A stretch of 64,000 nt of DNA from Aplectana chamaeleonis (GCA_029168955.1 JAPDOI010001377.1:122823-186822); one strand, 5' to 3'. Positions 53,670 through 64,000 are shown, numbered from the stretch's first letter. Notes: generated by a model not told the origin, from the letters alone. Program-made: numbers and translations.

Positions 53670-54311
53670 GGCCCCGATCAAAGTTGGGGCTATTTGCATC
53701 TGCATCCCCCGCACCCCCAACACCCCCCGCACCCCCAACACCCCCAACGCACACGGTCGATACGTATGTTTAAAATGATGGGTAAGAGGTTGAAAAATCA
53801 CTCGATGCATCCAACTAGATATGACGATGATTACGTGGCCAACAGGATTGCACCTGTTCAGAGAAGGCATAGTAAGAAGGCGAGTATGGTGAAGTCACGG
53901 AGGGTAGCAGTAAAGGTTAGCTTTCTGGTGATACGCTGTGTTTTTATCTTCGACCCGCCCACGGTGATTTTTTCTCATCCAGCGTGTGCATGGATATCGA
54001 CCGCGTCGGATACACCGAGTGATTTTCTCAACTTCCTCCATCATTTTAAACATACGTATCGACCGGGGGGGTGCGGGGGTGTTGAAGATAATGAAAATCA
54101 TTGAAGGTGCCAGAAGAAAACCACCAGTGATTTTCTCAGCTTCACCTCACCTGTGTTGTTCATGCGTATCGACCGGGTGGGTGTTGGGGGAGTGTTGGGG
54201 GTGCGGGGGTGCGGAGGATACACCAGTGATTTTGCATCCCATTTCAATGCATTCTGTGTGTATCGGTGACCGGGCTGGAAGCGTCGGCTCATCCAACTAT
54301 GAGCCGGGGCC
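53670..54311. mobile_element. GGCCCC-ended element with TCA duplication, in MSE-4
   Basis: GGCCCCGATCAAAGTTGGGG and the inverse of GGCCCCGGCTCATAGTTGG bound 642 bp. Removing it with one TCA (53667-53669, 54312-54314) restores CCCTCAATTTTGAG, present uninterrupted in MSE-2 and MSE-3. Inside are ACCCCCAACACCCCC runs and CGGTCGATACGTATG in both orientations. Same family as 42863-43198. ORFs to 136 codons inside are not supported. Confidence 0.85.
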
Positions 54312-54700
54312 TCAATTTTGAGAGTCCACCGCAAAAATTGAGCTACCCACTTCAAATTTTGCCAGGAGCTAACGGCTTAATCATAACTTTAACTTTCTGG
54401 CCAAAAATCAGCTTTTCCAGCTCAACGATAAGTGTTCCAACAAGATCATGTACGCCAACTGAAAAAAAGGAGATGAACCCTTTTTTTCGACCAAAATCAC
54501 GTGGTTTTGACAATTTTCTCCGAATCTCAGGTAACCATTCCAGACCATTTTTTTGAACAGTTACATTCAACTTTCTAAAGTATATTAAATGCAAAAAGAA
54601 CGGACTTCCTACGTTCACTCTGGACCCTGATACTGAGATCAGGGGGTTGCGCGATGGCGAATCAAAGCCAAATCTGGTGAGCGCTTCGCGCTCACCACAA

Positions 54701-55069
54701 TTTGTACAGCAGAAGTCACTACGATAGCAACAAGTGATATCAAAACAACTTCAAGAACTATAACAGAAGGAGAGGAGCGAGTGATCCGGATCACTTTAGA
54801 TCTGGAATGTAAATATAATCGGGGTACCCATGTAGTCGTTATGGTAATGGCAATATGTGTGATAACGGTCCTCCCTTCCTGAAGGAAATTTCGCACATTC
54901 GCCACGGCCTACATATGTGCGAGCCATGTGTGACTAGCGCTGCTGATACGTGAGAGGCCCTGAGGTAGTCTAAGGTGATAACATTTAGGGATCTTGGGTC
55001 ACTTGAACGCGCGAGAGCGCTAGTTGATAACTACCTATCCTGAGTCTAGTCAGTTGTCAATGACAATCG
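54701..55069. other. No confident gene; weak exon-like frame
   Basis: A plus frame 54709-54882 starts next to TTTGTACAG, a possible splice acceptor. It reads through TTSRTITEGEERVIRITLDL to a hydrophobic end and a TGA. No family recognised; the opposite strand is also open (88 codons), which lowers its value. Confidence 0.25.
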
Positions 55070-55520
55070 ATTTTGGTTTCGAAAAACCCACCCAAATTGT
55101 GACAATCTTTCAAATTGGCGAAAATTTGGGCATAGTGGAGGGATGAGTTTTCGAAAAAAAAACCATATAAATTTCGACACTTTTTGATTTCGTTTACAAT
55201 TTTCTTTAAATCAATCCTAAATTGAACATGTTTACCATCGGAGAAAATTTGGGCATAGTGAATTTATAATTTTTCAAGAAAGAAAAAACCGACCATAGAT
55301 TCAAAATATTCAGCATTGGGGTAGTTGGGGCATAGTGGAGGGACGATTTTTTGAAAATTCAGTTCAATTGTGAGAATTTTTGAAATCGGGGTCAATTTTG
55401 GCATAGTGTAGAGTTTTTTTCTCGAAAAACCCGAAAATTGTGACAATTTTTAAAAACTGGGAGAATTTGAACATAGTGGAGGGACGATTTTTTGGAAAAC
55501 CCACCCAAATTGTGGCTTAT
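55070..55520. repeat. Diverged tandem repeat with GGGCATAGTGGAGGGA words
   Basis: The word TTTGGGCATAGTGGAGGGA or a variant occurs near 55125, 55245, 55325, 55393 and 55471, joined by AAATTGTGACAATTTT and GATTTTTTGAAAA blocks. Spacing is roughly 70-120 bp. Old and irregular. Confidence 0.75.
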
Positions 55521-56454
55521 AATTGCAGTCGTAGTAGAGAACTTGAGTTTTTATAATGGAAAAAAACTCCACCTTACGAAATAAAATCTTCCACCCTCTT
55601 CCATCAAAGTTTTTATGATTATGTATAAAATATCTTAATGTAGGTTGAATTTTCGCACAAAGTCGCATGTTTTCATCATCAATTGTTATTGAAAATGATT
55701 TATTGATTACATACATTGTTTAAAACTTCAGTGAGTTCCAACCACAAAATCACCTTAATCAACGCCCTTTTCCGCCTTTTTTTAGCTTGGACAAAAAAAA
55801 AGAAACTCAAGTTAATTACAAAATTCAATCTCGAAATAGTTGGAAAAATAGAGGCTTTGAAGCATCACTATTATCAATAATTATCCACGGATATCCACAA
55901 AACGTACAATTTGGGATAATTAACCAATGTTTCATTTAATTCTATTTCGAAAATTCAAGAAACCTATTACGAACTCTAGCTAGTTCCTAAGTCTTTGCTA
56001 AACCTAAAGGTGACGGAGCTCTAGCCTTTTTCTAACTTTCTGCGATAAAATACACATTTCAGAGAACGGGAATTTAATCGCAAAATGTCTAGAAAAGTAC
56101 AGCTTGGACGGAAACGTAGACGAAGACTAGAATAATAGTGAATATAAGTTAGAAACGTAGACGAAGACTAGAATAATAGTGAATATCAGTTAGAAATGTA
56201 GACGAAGACTAAATACACAGTGAATATCACTCAGATTAGCGTGTTAAGAATAATATTGCAGTAAACAGGGTCTGCGCGTTCTTTAAGATTCAAATCTAGT
56301 ATCGCGGAGGGTAACTCGTCCGCGACCTAGCCGTGCGACGCCGCGTCGCGACGGGGTCAAGCTGCGGCGATACAAGCGGACGTCCCCCGTAGTAGGGTTT
56401 TCTCAAGGAATGTAGATAACAAATGCGTTGAATGAGCGAAAAAAAGTAACTTAA
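55521..56454. repeat. Mostly featureless; three 44-bp tandem units at 56105-56230
   Basis: The unit TTAGAAACGTAGACGAAGAC plus TAGAATAATAGTGAATAT is repeated three times at 56105-56230, the last copy altered. The rest shows no gene; a GC-rich stretch at 56300-56385 has CCGCGACGCGTC-like words without known function. Confidence 0.65.
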
Positions 56455-56701
56455 AGGCAGTGTTCACGATAATCCTCAATTTTGAGATTATTCGCTATAT
56501 TGATTAAGCGGTCCCCGGGTAGAACTAAAATGACGTAGAAATTGGAAGAAACGCACCAGAAGTACACGAAATCCTTAAGTATCACCCCGCCTCTTAAGTA
56601 TCACAGGAAGTGTTTGTTGTGACAATGAAATCTTTTGTGGACCCGCCCTTTGCAATTCTCTACTCTCTATTGCTCTGTTCTTTCTTTTGGGCCCTAACTA
56701 A

Positions 56702-59700
56702 TTGTGGGGAGCGCGGAGCGCTTTGGGAGCCCAACTTGTGATTCGCCATCGCGCAACGCCCTGATCTCAGTATCAGGGTCCCAGGTAAACGTCAGGAAGA
56801 CCGTTCTTTTTGCATTTGATATACTTTAGAAAGATGAAGAACTGTTCAAAAAATGGTCCGGAATGGTAACCTGAGGATTCGAGAAAAAGTGCTCAAAAAC
56901 CACGTCATTTTTGCGGTTCGAAAAAATGTTCATCTCCTTTTCTTTTTTTTTTCAGTTGGCGTTCACGATCTTGCATTGGAACACTTATCGTTGTTGAGCT
57001 AGAGAGCTCATTTTTGGCCAGGAAGCTGGTTTTGTTTGCACCTAGCTCCTGTCAAATTTTGGAGTTAGTAGCTCAATTTTTGCGGAACACCCCAAAATTG
57101 AGGTCAAGACAGACAAAAACACGTAAACATGTTATTATAAACCATCCGACGTTTACTTATTCGTAAAAATGAACTAGTGAAATAAACACCGTTACTGATA
57201 GGCTTTTGCTCCAGGATTTGACGGGGAAACGCTTCCAATCCAATACGGCGGGATCTCGGAAGTACTTTTTTGGAACGCCGCACCGTGTGACATCAGAAGT
57301 GCGCCTATTTAGAACGCCGTAGATGAATGTGCGGGATCCCAGCAGAAGTGCGAAAGACGCCGTAGAAAGTGTGCGGGACCCAAGTGGGGAGTGCGCCGGA
57401 CGCCGTAGAAAGTGTGCGGGACCTAAATGGGTGTGCGCAGACCGCCGTAGAAAGTGTGTGGGACCCAAATGGGTGTGCGCGGAACGCCGTAGAAAGTGTG
57501 CGGGACCCAAGTGGGAGTGCGCCGGACGCCGTAGAAAGTGTGCGGGACCCAAATTGGTGTGCGCAGGAGAACGCCCTAAGAAGGTATGTGGGACCCAAAT
57601 GAGGCTGAAGGTGCGCGCCGGACGCCGTATAAAGTGTGCGGGACCCAAATGGGTGTGCACAAAACACTCTAGAAAGTGTGTGGAACCCAAATGAGAGTGC
57701 GCCGGACGCCATAGAAAGTGTACGGGACCCAAATAGGTGTGCGCAGAACGCCGTAGAAAGTGTTGCTGGGGACCCAAGTGGGAGTGCGCCGGACGCCGTA
57801 GAAATTATTGCGGGACCCAGACTGCGTGGGAGTGCGCCGGGAACGCCGTAGAAAGTGTGCGCGACCCTAGTGGGAGATGCGCCGGACGCCCGTAAGAAGT
57901 GTGTGCGCGACACCTAGTGGGAAGTGCGCCGGACGCCCCTTTAGAAAGTGTTGCCCCACGGGACCCAAATGAGAGTGCGCCGGACGCCGTAGAAAGTGTG
58001 CGGTACCCAGAAGTGGAGATTGCGCCGGACGCCGCTCGCCTGTGCAGGTTTTTAAATGGGGAGTGCGCCGGACTTTTCATAGAAGTCACGAGGACTGAGT
58101 GAGTGCGCCGGACGCCGTAGAAAGAAGTGCAGGACCCAAATGAGGAGATGCGCCGGACGCCGTAGACAAATGTGCGGGACCCAAATGAGAGTGCGCCTGC
58201 GAGACGCCGTAAGAAAGCGTGCGGGACACTAAATGAGAGTGCGCCGGACGCCGTAAGTAAGTATTCGGGACCCCAGGTGAAGTGCGCCGGACTCTTCATA
58301 TATTGCCGGAAGTTTCAAATGGTGTGCGCAAACGCCCTAAGCTGTGTGGAGAACAAATGAAGTGCGCCGGACCGTCATGCGGGATCAAATGAGAGTGCGC
58401 CGGACGCCGTAAGAAAGCAATGCGCATTGAGTGGGGAGTGCGCCACCGTAGAAAGTGTGCAGAAGACCCAAATGGGAGTGCGCCGGACGCCGTAGAAAGT
58501 GTGTAAGGGACCCAGAAGTGAGAGGTGCGCCGGACGCCGTAGAAAAGATGTGCCGACGGGACTCAAATGGTGGATTGTGCGCAGAACGCCCTAGAAAGCG
58601 TGCGTGGAACCAAATGAGTGCGCCGGACGCCGTCGAAAGTGTTCGGGATCCCAAATGGGAGTGCGCCGGACGCCCGTAGAAAGTGTGCTCTTGACCCTAG
58701 TGAGAGTGCGCCGGACGCCGTAGAAGTGTGCGGGACCCAATGAGAGTGGGCGCCGGACGCCGTAGAGAAAGTGTGAGGGACTCAAATGGGAATGCGCAGA
58801 ACGCCGTAGAAAATTATTATTGAGAACCCAAATGAGAATTGCGCCGGACGCCGTCGAAAGTGTGCGGAAGATCAAATGAGAGTGCGCAGAACGCCGTAGA
58901 AAGTGTGCGCGACCAAATGGGAGTGCGCCGGACGCCGCTAGAAAGTGTATTGGGACCCAAATGCGGTGGGCGCAAGATACGCCGTAGAGGGTGTGCGGGA
59001 CCCAGAAGTGGGGATGCGCCGGACGCCGTAAGAAAGAGTATGCGGGACCCAATGGTGCGCAAAGTGTGCGGGACAAGTGGTATGGTTGCTCATCAACGGA
59101 TCTGTGCGCGGTGCCTCCTAGAAAGTATGTGGGACCCAAAATGAGAGCGTGCGCCGGACGCCGTATAAAGTGTGCCCGGGACCCAAATGGGTGTGCACAA
59201 AACACTCTAGAAAGTGTGTGGAACCCAAATGAGGAAGTGCGCCGGACGCCGCAAAAAGTGTACGGGACTAAATAGATATTGCGCAGAACGCCGTAGAAAG
59301 CGTGCGGGACCCAGAGTGGGTGAAGTGCGCCGGACGCCGTAGAAAGTGTGCGGGACCCACGTGGGAGTGCGCCGAACGCCGTAGAAAGTGTGCGCGACCC
59401 TAGTGGGAGTGCGCCGGACGCCGTAGAAAGTGTGCGCGACCCTAGTGGGAGTGCGCCGGACGCCATAGAAAGTGTACGGGACCCAAATGAGAGTGCGCCG
59501 GACGCCGTAGAAAGTGTGCGGGACCCAAGTGGGAGTGCGCCGGACGCCGTAGAAAGTGTGCAGGACCCAAATGGGAGTGCGCCGGACGCCGTAGAAAGTG
59601 TGCAGGACTTGAGTGAGAGTGCGCCGGACGCCTAGAAAGCGTGCGGGACCCAAATGAGAGTGCGCCAGACGCCGTAGAAAGTGTGCAGGACTTGAGTGAG

Positions 59701-61773
59701 AGTGCGCCGGACGCCTAGAAAGCGTGCGGGACCCAAATGAGAGTGCGCCAGACGCCGTAGAAAGTGTTCGGGACCCAAATGGGAGTGCGCCGGACGCCGT
59801 AGAAAGTGTGCAGGACTTAAGTGAGAGTGGGCCGGACGCCGTAGAAAGATGTGCGGGACCCAATGAGAGTGCGCCGGACGCCGTATTAAAAGTGTTGCGG
59901 GACTCAAATGGGTGTGCGCAGAACGCCCTAGAAAGTGTGTGGAACCCAAATGAGAGTGCACTTCGGACGCCGTCGAAAGTGTGCGGGATCCAAATGAGAG
60001 TGCGCCGGACATGGCGTAGAAAGTGTTAGCGCGACCCTAGTGGGAGGTGCGCCGGACCCGCCGTAGAAAGTGTACCCAGGACCCAAATGGGTGGGCGCAG
60101 AACGCCGTAGAAAGTGTGAGGACCCAGAGTGGGAGTGCAGCCGGACGCCGTAGAAAGTGTGTGCGGGACCCAAATGGGTGTGCGCAGAACGCCGTAGGAA
60201 GTGTGCGGGACCCAAATGGGTGTGCGCAGAACGCCGTAGAAAGTATTATTGGGACCCAAATGAGTGTGCGCGCGGAACGCCGTAGAAAGTGTGCGGATGA
60301 CCCAAGTGAAGAGTGCGCCGGACGCCGTAGAAAGTGTGACGGAGACCCAAATTGAGTGTGCGCAGAACGCCCTAGAAAGTATGTGGGACCCAAATGAGAG
60401 TGCGCCGGACGCCGTATAAAGTGTGCGTGGACCCAAATGGGGTGTGCACAAAACACTCTAGAAAGGGTGTGTGGAACCCAAATGAGAGAGTGCGCCGGAC
60501 GCCATAGAAAGTGTTGCGGGACCCAAATAGGTGTGCGCAAGAACGCCGTAGAAAGTAATGCGGGACCCAAAGTGGGAGTGCGCCGGACGCCGTAGAAAGT
60601 GTGCCGGGACCCACGTGGGAGTGCGCCGAACGCCGTAGAAAGTGGTGCGCGACCCTAGTGGGAGTGCGCCGGAACCTTGCCGTAGAAAGTGTGCGCGACC
60701 CTAGTGGGAGGGAGTGCGCCGGACGCCATAACGAAAGTGTACGGTGGACCCAAATTGAGTGTGCGCCGGACGCCGTAGGAAGTGTGACATAGAAATTGTG
60801 CAGGACATCAGTGGGAGGTGCAGGACTATAGTGGGAGTGTGCAGCACACTCATATAAAGTGTGTATGACATCAGTGGAAGATTGCAGGACATTCGTGGGA
60901 GTGTACAGGACATTGATGGGAGTGTGCGGCACCTCCTTAGAAAGTGTGTAGGACATCAGTGAAAGGGTGCAGGACATTGAGTGGGAGTGTGCAGGACATC
61001 ATAGAAAGTGCTGCAGGACATCAGAAGGATGTGTTGGGCATCCCAGTGGGCGATCAAGGACGTCAAAGAAAGTGTGTGAGCCATCAGCTGGAGTGCTGGG
61101 GATAATCACAGAAGGGGGGGCAGGACATCAGTGGGTTTACTTTCACCAAACACCATCAGGCATAAATCATGTTAGAAAGGAAACCTTTCGGAAAAAGTAA
61201 ATGAAATTCCTGAAGGATTTAGGTTCCAGGCAAAAGTAAAGATTTAGCATAGCCATGAAATATACTCAGTTAAAGAGGAAAATAAAGAAAAAATGAAAAA
61301 GGTTTGAAATATTCCTGAGAACGATTTGGCGTAAAATCGTTTGTTTTTCAGGAAATGAAGTGAAATAGTTGAAAGTATGATTTGGCGGTCGAGGTTGAAC
61401 AACATTATTGATAAGAGTTGTGCACAAAGCAAGAGATTGCGCTATCTCGTGCTTATCCATGAGAACATATCAAAGCGAAATCACGCGTGTTGATTTTACA
61501 TCACCTAATACGTGAAGACAGCCGCATTACCCAGCTCCTGAAAAAGTTTTGATGCTTCCCATTTCACGCGTGATTTTGCTTCGATATGTTCTACGGATAA
61601 GCTTTACTCTAACGATCTCTCATTTTGCACAACTCTTATCATGGACCAGTTCAAACTCGACATCATACTGTATTTCACTTCATTTCCCAAAAAATACACC
61701 AAATGATATTTCCTCTTTAACTGGTACTATTTATGGCCATGCCATCTTTGCCAGAGAACTAAACTTTCAGGAA
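56702..61773 (-). mobile_element. MSE-5, reversed copy with the longest minisatellite
   Basis: On minus: foldback 61773-61195, minisatellite 61130-57320, 3' module 57300-56702 with CGACGTTTACTTATTCGTAA and the GACCAAAA-like region, ending in a damaged hairpin (GGGAGCCC...GGGGAGCGC) and ACAA. The flanks (minus) read GCAGGA before and TTAGTTAGGG after; the related element at 28.4 kb reads ACAGTATTAGTTAGGG. So insertion was between A and T with no net duplication, or with a 3-bp ATT duplication. The right half of the foldback (61640-61760) has large gaps compared with MSE-3. Confidence 0.8.
57330..60790. repeat. Minisatellite core of MSE-5
   Basis: About 3.5 kb of GTGTGCGGGACCCAAATGGGA / GTGCGCCGGACGCCGTAGAAA units, followed to 61130 by the GTGCAGGACATCAGTGGGAG variant, the same two zones as MSE-3 in reverse order. 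Unit lengths are erratic (extra TT, CC, GA), unlike 44158-45025. Long ORFs (206, 202, 218 and 291 codons) are repeat effects. Confidence 0.93.
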
Positions 61774-62015
61774 TCCTGCTTTGAAATGAAATGTTCTTCT
61801 ACTTTCGATTGACCCAATATTCCATCGGTGACAACCATCATGAACATGTTCATCCAACCAGACAACTAGTCCATGTCGTAGAATAATGTCACTGAATTAA
61901 GGGGTTTTAATGCGTTTCTCGCCGTTTCTTCGTGATTTTGGTAAAACTTGGAGGCCAACGCATTGTTTTATGTGAAAAACTCGAGGACGAAAATCATCGT
62001 GAACACTGCCTTTAA

Positions 62016-62283
62016 GTTTCATCGGTAAAAACATGGGTAAATTTCGAGATTAAGTTGGTAAATCGGTAAATTTAAATGCACACCCCTGGGTGGAACGTAA
62101 AATAGTTTCCGAAATGAAAAAACACCAGATCCATGAGAAAATGAATAATAATTCCTTCCTTACCGTACGCGCGGGATAAGCGGTGGACTATGAGACGCTT
62201 CACCGAGCGGGACGCACGGGAAACAACTATGAAATCGCCGGCGGGTAATATTGGGCCTCAACTGTGACACAGAAGTTCATGGT
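62016..62283. other. No gene recognised
   Basis: Contains GGTAAATCGGTAAATTTAAATG and GCACACCCCTGG-like words similar to dispersed nematode repeats; nothing else. Confidence 0.4.
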
Positions 62284-62538
62284 TTACATTTGCGTATCGT
62301 CAACCCCCTCCCTTCCCACTGCAACCAAAACGCAGAGCAGTTGATATTCGAACTTGTTGTGATTGCAACGTGAAGTGCTTTCAGGTTGCTCTCCGGGGCA
62401 CACGCGTTTACAGACGCGCGCATTTCGAAACTCAGGGTCGACGCCCAGTAGTTCCACGTCAGCGTTTTGGGCCTTGATCAATGTCGACACATCTACCCCT
62501 ACTTCTTTTTGATTAGTTCCTTGTTCGATCTTTTCCAT
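62284..62538 (-). CDS. Small hypothetical ORF, 84 codons
   Basis: The frame starts MEKIEQGTNQKEVGVDVS at 62538 and continues through VELLGVDPEFRNARVCKRVC to a stop after VDDTQM. It has several cysteines and mixed, protein-like composition, no signal peptide or membrane segment, and no domain I recognise. It lies in non-repetitive sequence, unlike most ORFs here. A second minus ORF (62615-62800) lies 76 bp upstream, so both could be parts of one decayed or spliced gene, but no clear intron joins them in frame. Chance is still possible at this length. Confidence 0.28.
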   Translation of the reverse strand: MEKIEQGTNQKEVGVDVSTLIKAQNADVELLGVDPEFRNARVCKRVCPGEQPESTSRCNHNKFEYQLLCVLVAVGREGVDDTQM

Positions 62539-62614
62539 GGGTTAACTAATGAGTTTTCTTCTTTTTGAGCCCCACCGGCGTATTATTCCTGGGGTAGACA
62601 GATTAACGTGCGCC

Positions 62615-62800
62615 TTACATCGTAGTTTTGATCTGATTGAATAAAAGATACTCTCTGAGCACACCCCTTCTTGAAAAATCTTGGTTCTGAATGAAGTTTA
62701 GAGCTTGTTCACAAGAATTGGGCAGTAGAGCAGTAAAGAGAAACAGCTGATAAATTTCTGCTTTGTTCTGTTTGCCTGATTTTCCGAGTTCTTTCTGCAT
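62615..62800 (-). CDS. Small hypothetical ORF, 61 codons
   Basis: The frame reads MQKELGKSGKQNKAEIYQLF, then LFTALLPNSCEQALNFIQNQ and ends FNQIKTTM before a stop at 62615-62617. Composition is protein-like, with an amphipathic helical look in the middle. The stop overlaps GTAAGG, a possible splice donor, so it could be an exon. I recognise no family. Confidence 0.25.
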   Translation of the reverse strand: MQKELGKSGKQNKAEIYQLFLFTALLPNSCEQALNFIQNQDFSRRGVLREYLLFNQIKTTM

Positions 62801-63492
62801 ATTTGCCTAGCAAAGGCTGTGGGGTTATAACTCTGATCGAATTATAATATTCCAAAATAAATCGAGTAATCTTTCGAATTTCGAATCATTTAAAGTCGAA
62901 AATTTTGTTTCTGCAATGTTATTCGAAACTCGAACAAACCAAAAATAGGCTTCTCAATATGGTTCAAAATTCGAATAAATCTGAATTACTCGGATTCAGG
63001 GCTTTCCTTACGACTCTATTCGAAACTAAGAATCCACTCTGAAAAAATCAAGAAGTCCTCATTTGTAAGAAATAATTGATTTGGGAATTTATAATAGGGT
63101 TTACTGGATTCATTTACACGTTCAAAGTGTTCTAAACATACGATATTCGACTTACTCATTCAATTGCTCGAGTTTTATTTGAGTAGTTTTTATTTCGCCT
63201 GAAGTTACTCATTCATTCGCTCGATTCGTTTCTATTATGGGTTCGTCTCTAGGGTAGGGAGATTGTTGTGAATTCCTTATGATTTCTGGGAAGTATATGA
63301 AATAATTGGGGACATTCAGGGATATTCAGGTGATCAAAGGATGGGGTGGGGAGGGAAAATGTGACGAAATTAAAATCCAAAGTGGAGGACACTTAGATAT
63401 AACATAACTACGGTTAGCTGAGAAAATGAACAATTAAGGGTCAAATCAATGTAAAAAAATTCCGTGATGTGGATTGATAGTGTATATGTATA
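62801..63492. other. No gene recognised
   Basis: AT-rich with frequent TTCGAA and AATTCG words between 62865 and 63010; no ORF of interest. Confidence 0.45.
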
Positions 63493-63979
63493 CAATACCG
63501 CGCAATTTTTTTTGCAAAAAAAGCGTTTTGCGGCATTTTTGCGCTCTCACAAGCGCATGCGCCATAGCTTCACTAACTTCAAAGCTTCCAAAGTAGTCCG
63601 ATTTCAAGTGGAAGTCATTTCCGAATTGTTGTCATTGGAGTGCTACGATATTGTTAAAATGGTCAATCGAAACTTCTAAAGTTCATAGAAAACTGCCCTA
63701 ATTTACTATTCGTCAGTATCGTTCACTGGATCAATGATGAGACGGTGAAAGTGATGGCAGACATCTGTCATCTTTTGACCTGTGGGACCAGGTCAGACTT
63801 TCATATCATGTTGCATAGTGGGAGGAACACGAGAAACTTTCTGAGTAGGAAAATCTCATTTCGTCAAATTTCCAAGTGAGTTATAAGCGATGCGGCCTTT
63901 GTAAGCACAAAAACGCCGCATAAAACGCTGTTTTACAAAAAAAAACACTCAAATCTTCCCAGAAAACTGCGCGGTACTG
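63493..63979. mobile_element. TA-flanked inverted-repeat element
   Basis: CAATACCGCGCAATTTT at the left and the inverse of CAGTACCGCGCAGTTTT at the right, with TA at 63491-63492 and 63980-63981. Subterminal AAAGCGTTTTGCGGC and its inverse support the pairing. 487 bp. The 71-codon ORF at 63464 runs across the left end and is not considered a gene. Confidence 0.8.
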
Positions 63980-64000
63980 TAGGTGAAAATCGACTGATTC

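Larger units (their letters stand above)
51721..54700 (+). mobile_element. MSE-4, third tandem copy
   Basis: Foldback 51721-52395, minisatellite pieces (52480-52558, 52891-53490) around the inserted element 52559-52881, and a 3' module cut by 53670-54311, ending with the hairpin and ACAA at 54700. The right flank TTTGTACAG joined to the left flank of MSE-2 (ATTCAA before 43254) gives one continuous A|T target for the whole array. Confidence 0.82.
56455..62011. mobile_element. TTAA element split by MSE-5
   Basis: AGGCAGTGTTCACGATAA at 56455 and the inverse TCGTGAACACTGCCT at 61997-62011, with TTAA at 56451-56454 and 62012-62015. The left 247 bp and right 238 bp together match the reversed 28195-28688 element. 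The 5072 bp between are MSE-5. This gives a clean view of the MSE insertion point. Confidence 0.85.

Noticed and set aside
53694..54104. 136-codon ORF and its minus-strand partner
   Set aside because: Both lie in the palindromic TCA-flanked element 53670-54311.

Overview
This window looks like repeat-rich DNA from a nematode. The inference rests on three things. It carries Penelope-like retroelements (PLEs) of the RT plus GIY-YIG type. It has many palindromic TTAA- and TA-flanked elements of the kind common in rhabditid genomes. It also has 'ggcaaacggcaatttgc...gccgcacacccctg' motifs near 23.1 and 29.1 kb that resemble dispersed Caenorhabditis repeats. The exact species cannot be read from the sequence. 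I find no host gene that I can defend; two small minus-strand ORFs near 62.3-62.8 kb are the best candidates. No tRNA or rRNA gene was recognised.

Layout. 0-1.4 kb: four TTAA foldback elements stacked end to end, each pair sharing one four-base target copy. 1.8-2.4 kb: an older foldback. 3.6-4.9 kb: a short PLE (PLE-1) with a 12-bp target duplication. 6.5-12.2 kb: a second PLE (PLE-2), broken by a 3.0-kb TAA-flanked foldback filled with minisatellite (7015-10011), a 485-bp TTAA element (10686-11170) and a third small element. 12.4-21.9 kb: a composite PLE insertion of four copies (A and B on minus, C and D on plus, head to head) between two copies of TATGAGGTTATC. 22-29 kb: scattered repeats and more stacked TTAA elements. 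29.8-32.2 kb: the first copy (MSE-1) of a family I call MSE, built from a 5' foldback, a 21/42-bp minisatellite core and a 3' terminal hairpin. 32.9-35.7 kb: further TTAA and foldback elements. 38.3-41.4 and 46.2-49.2 kb: a 3-kb non-coding unit in inverted orientation, the right copy with an 8-bp target duplication. 43.25-54.70 kb: three MSE copies head to tail (MSE-2, -3, -4). 56.45-62.01 kb: a TTAA element split by a reversed MSE (MSE-5). 62-64 kb: weak ORFs and a TA-flanked element.

How the parts relate. Nearly everything is transposon inserted into transposon, so filled and empty sites can be compared inside the window. These comparisons give target duplications of TTAA, TAA, TCA, 8, 9 and 12 bp, and for MSE an A|T insertion without obvious duplication. 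The PLEs share a putative intron of about 120 bp whose 3' splice site abuts a hammerhead-ribozyme-like motif. The same 21-bp minisatellite sits in three structurally different mobile backbones and produces long open frames on both strands that should not be read as genes. Many breaks between near-identical copies are one-base homopolymer indels, and the right inverted arm and the 57-62 kb region look under-polished, so some frameshifts may be sequencing errors.
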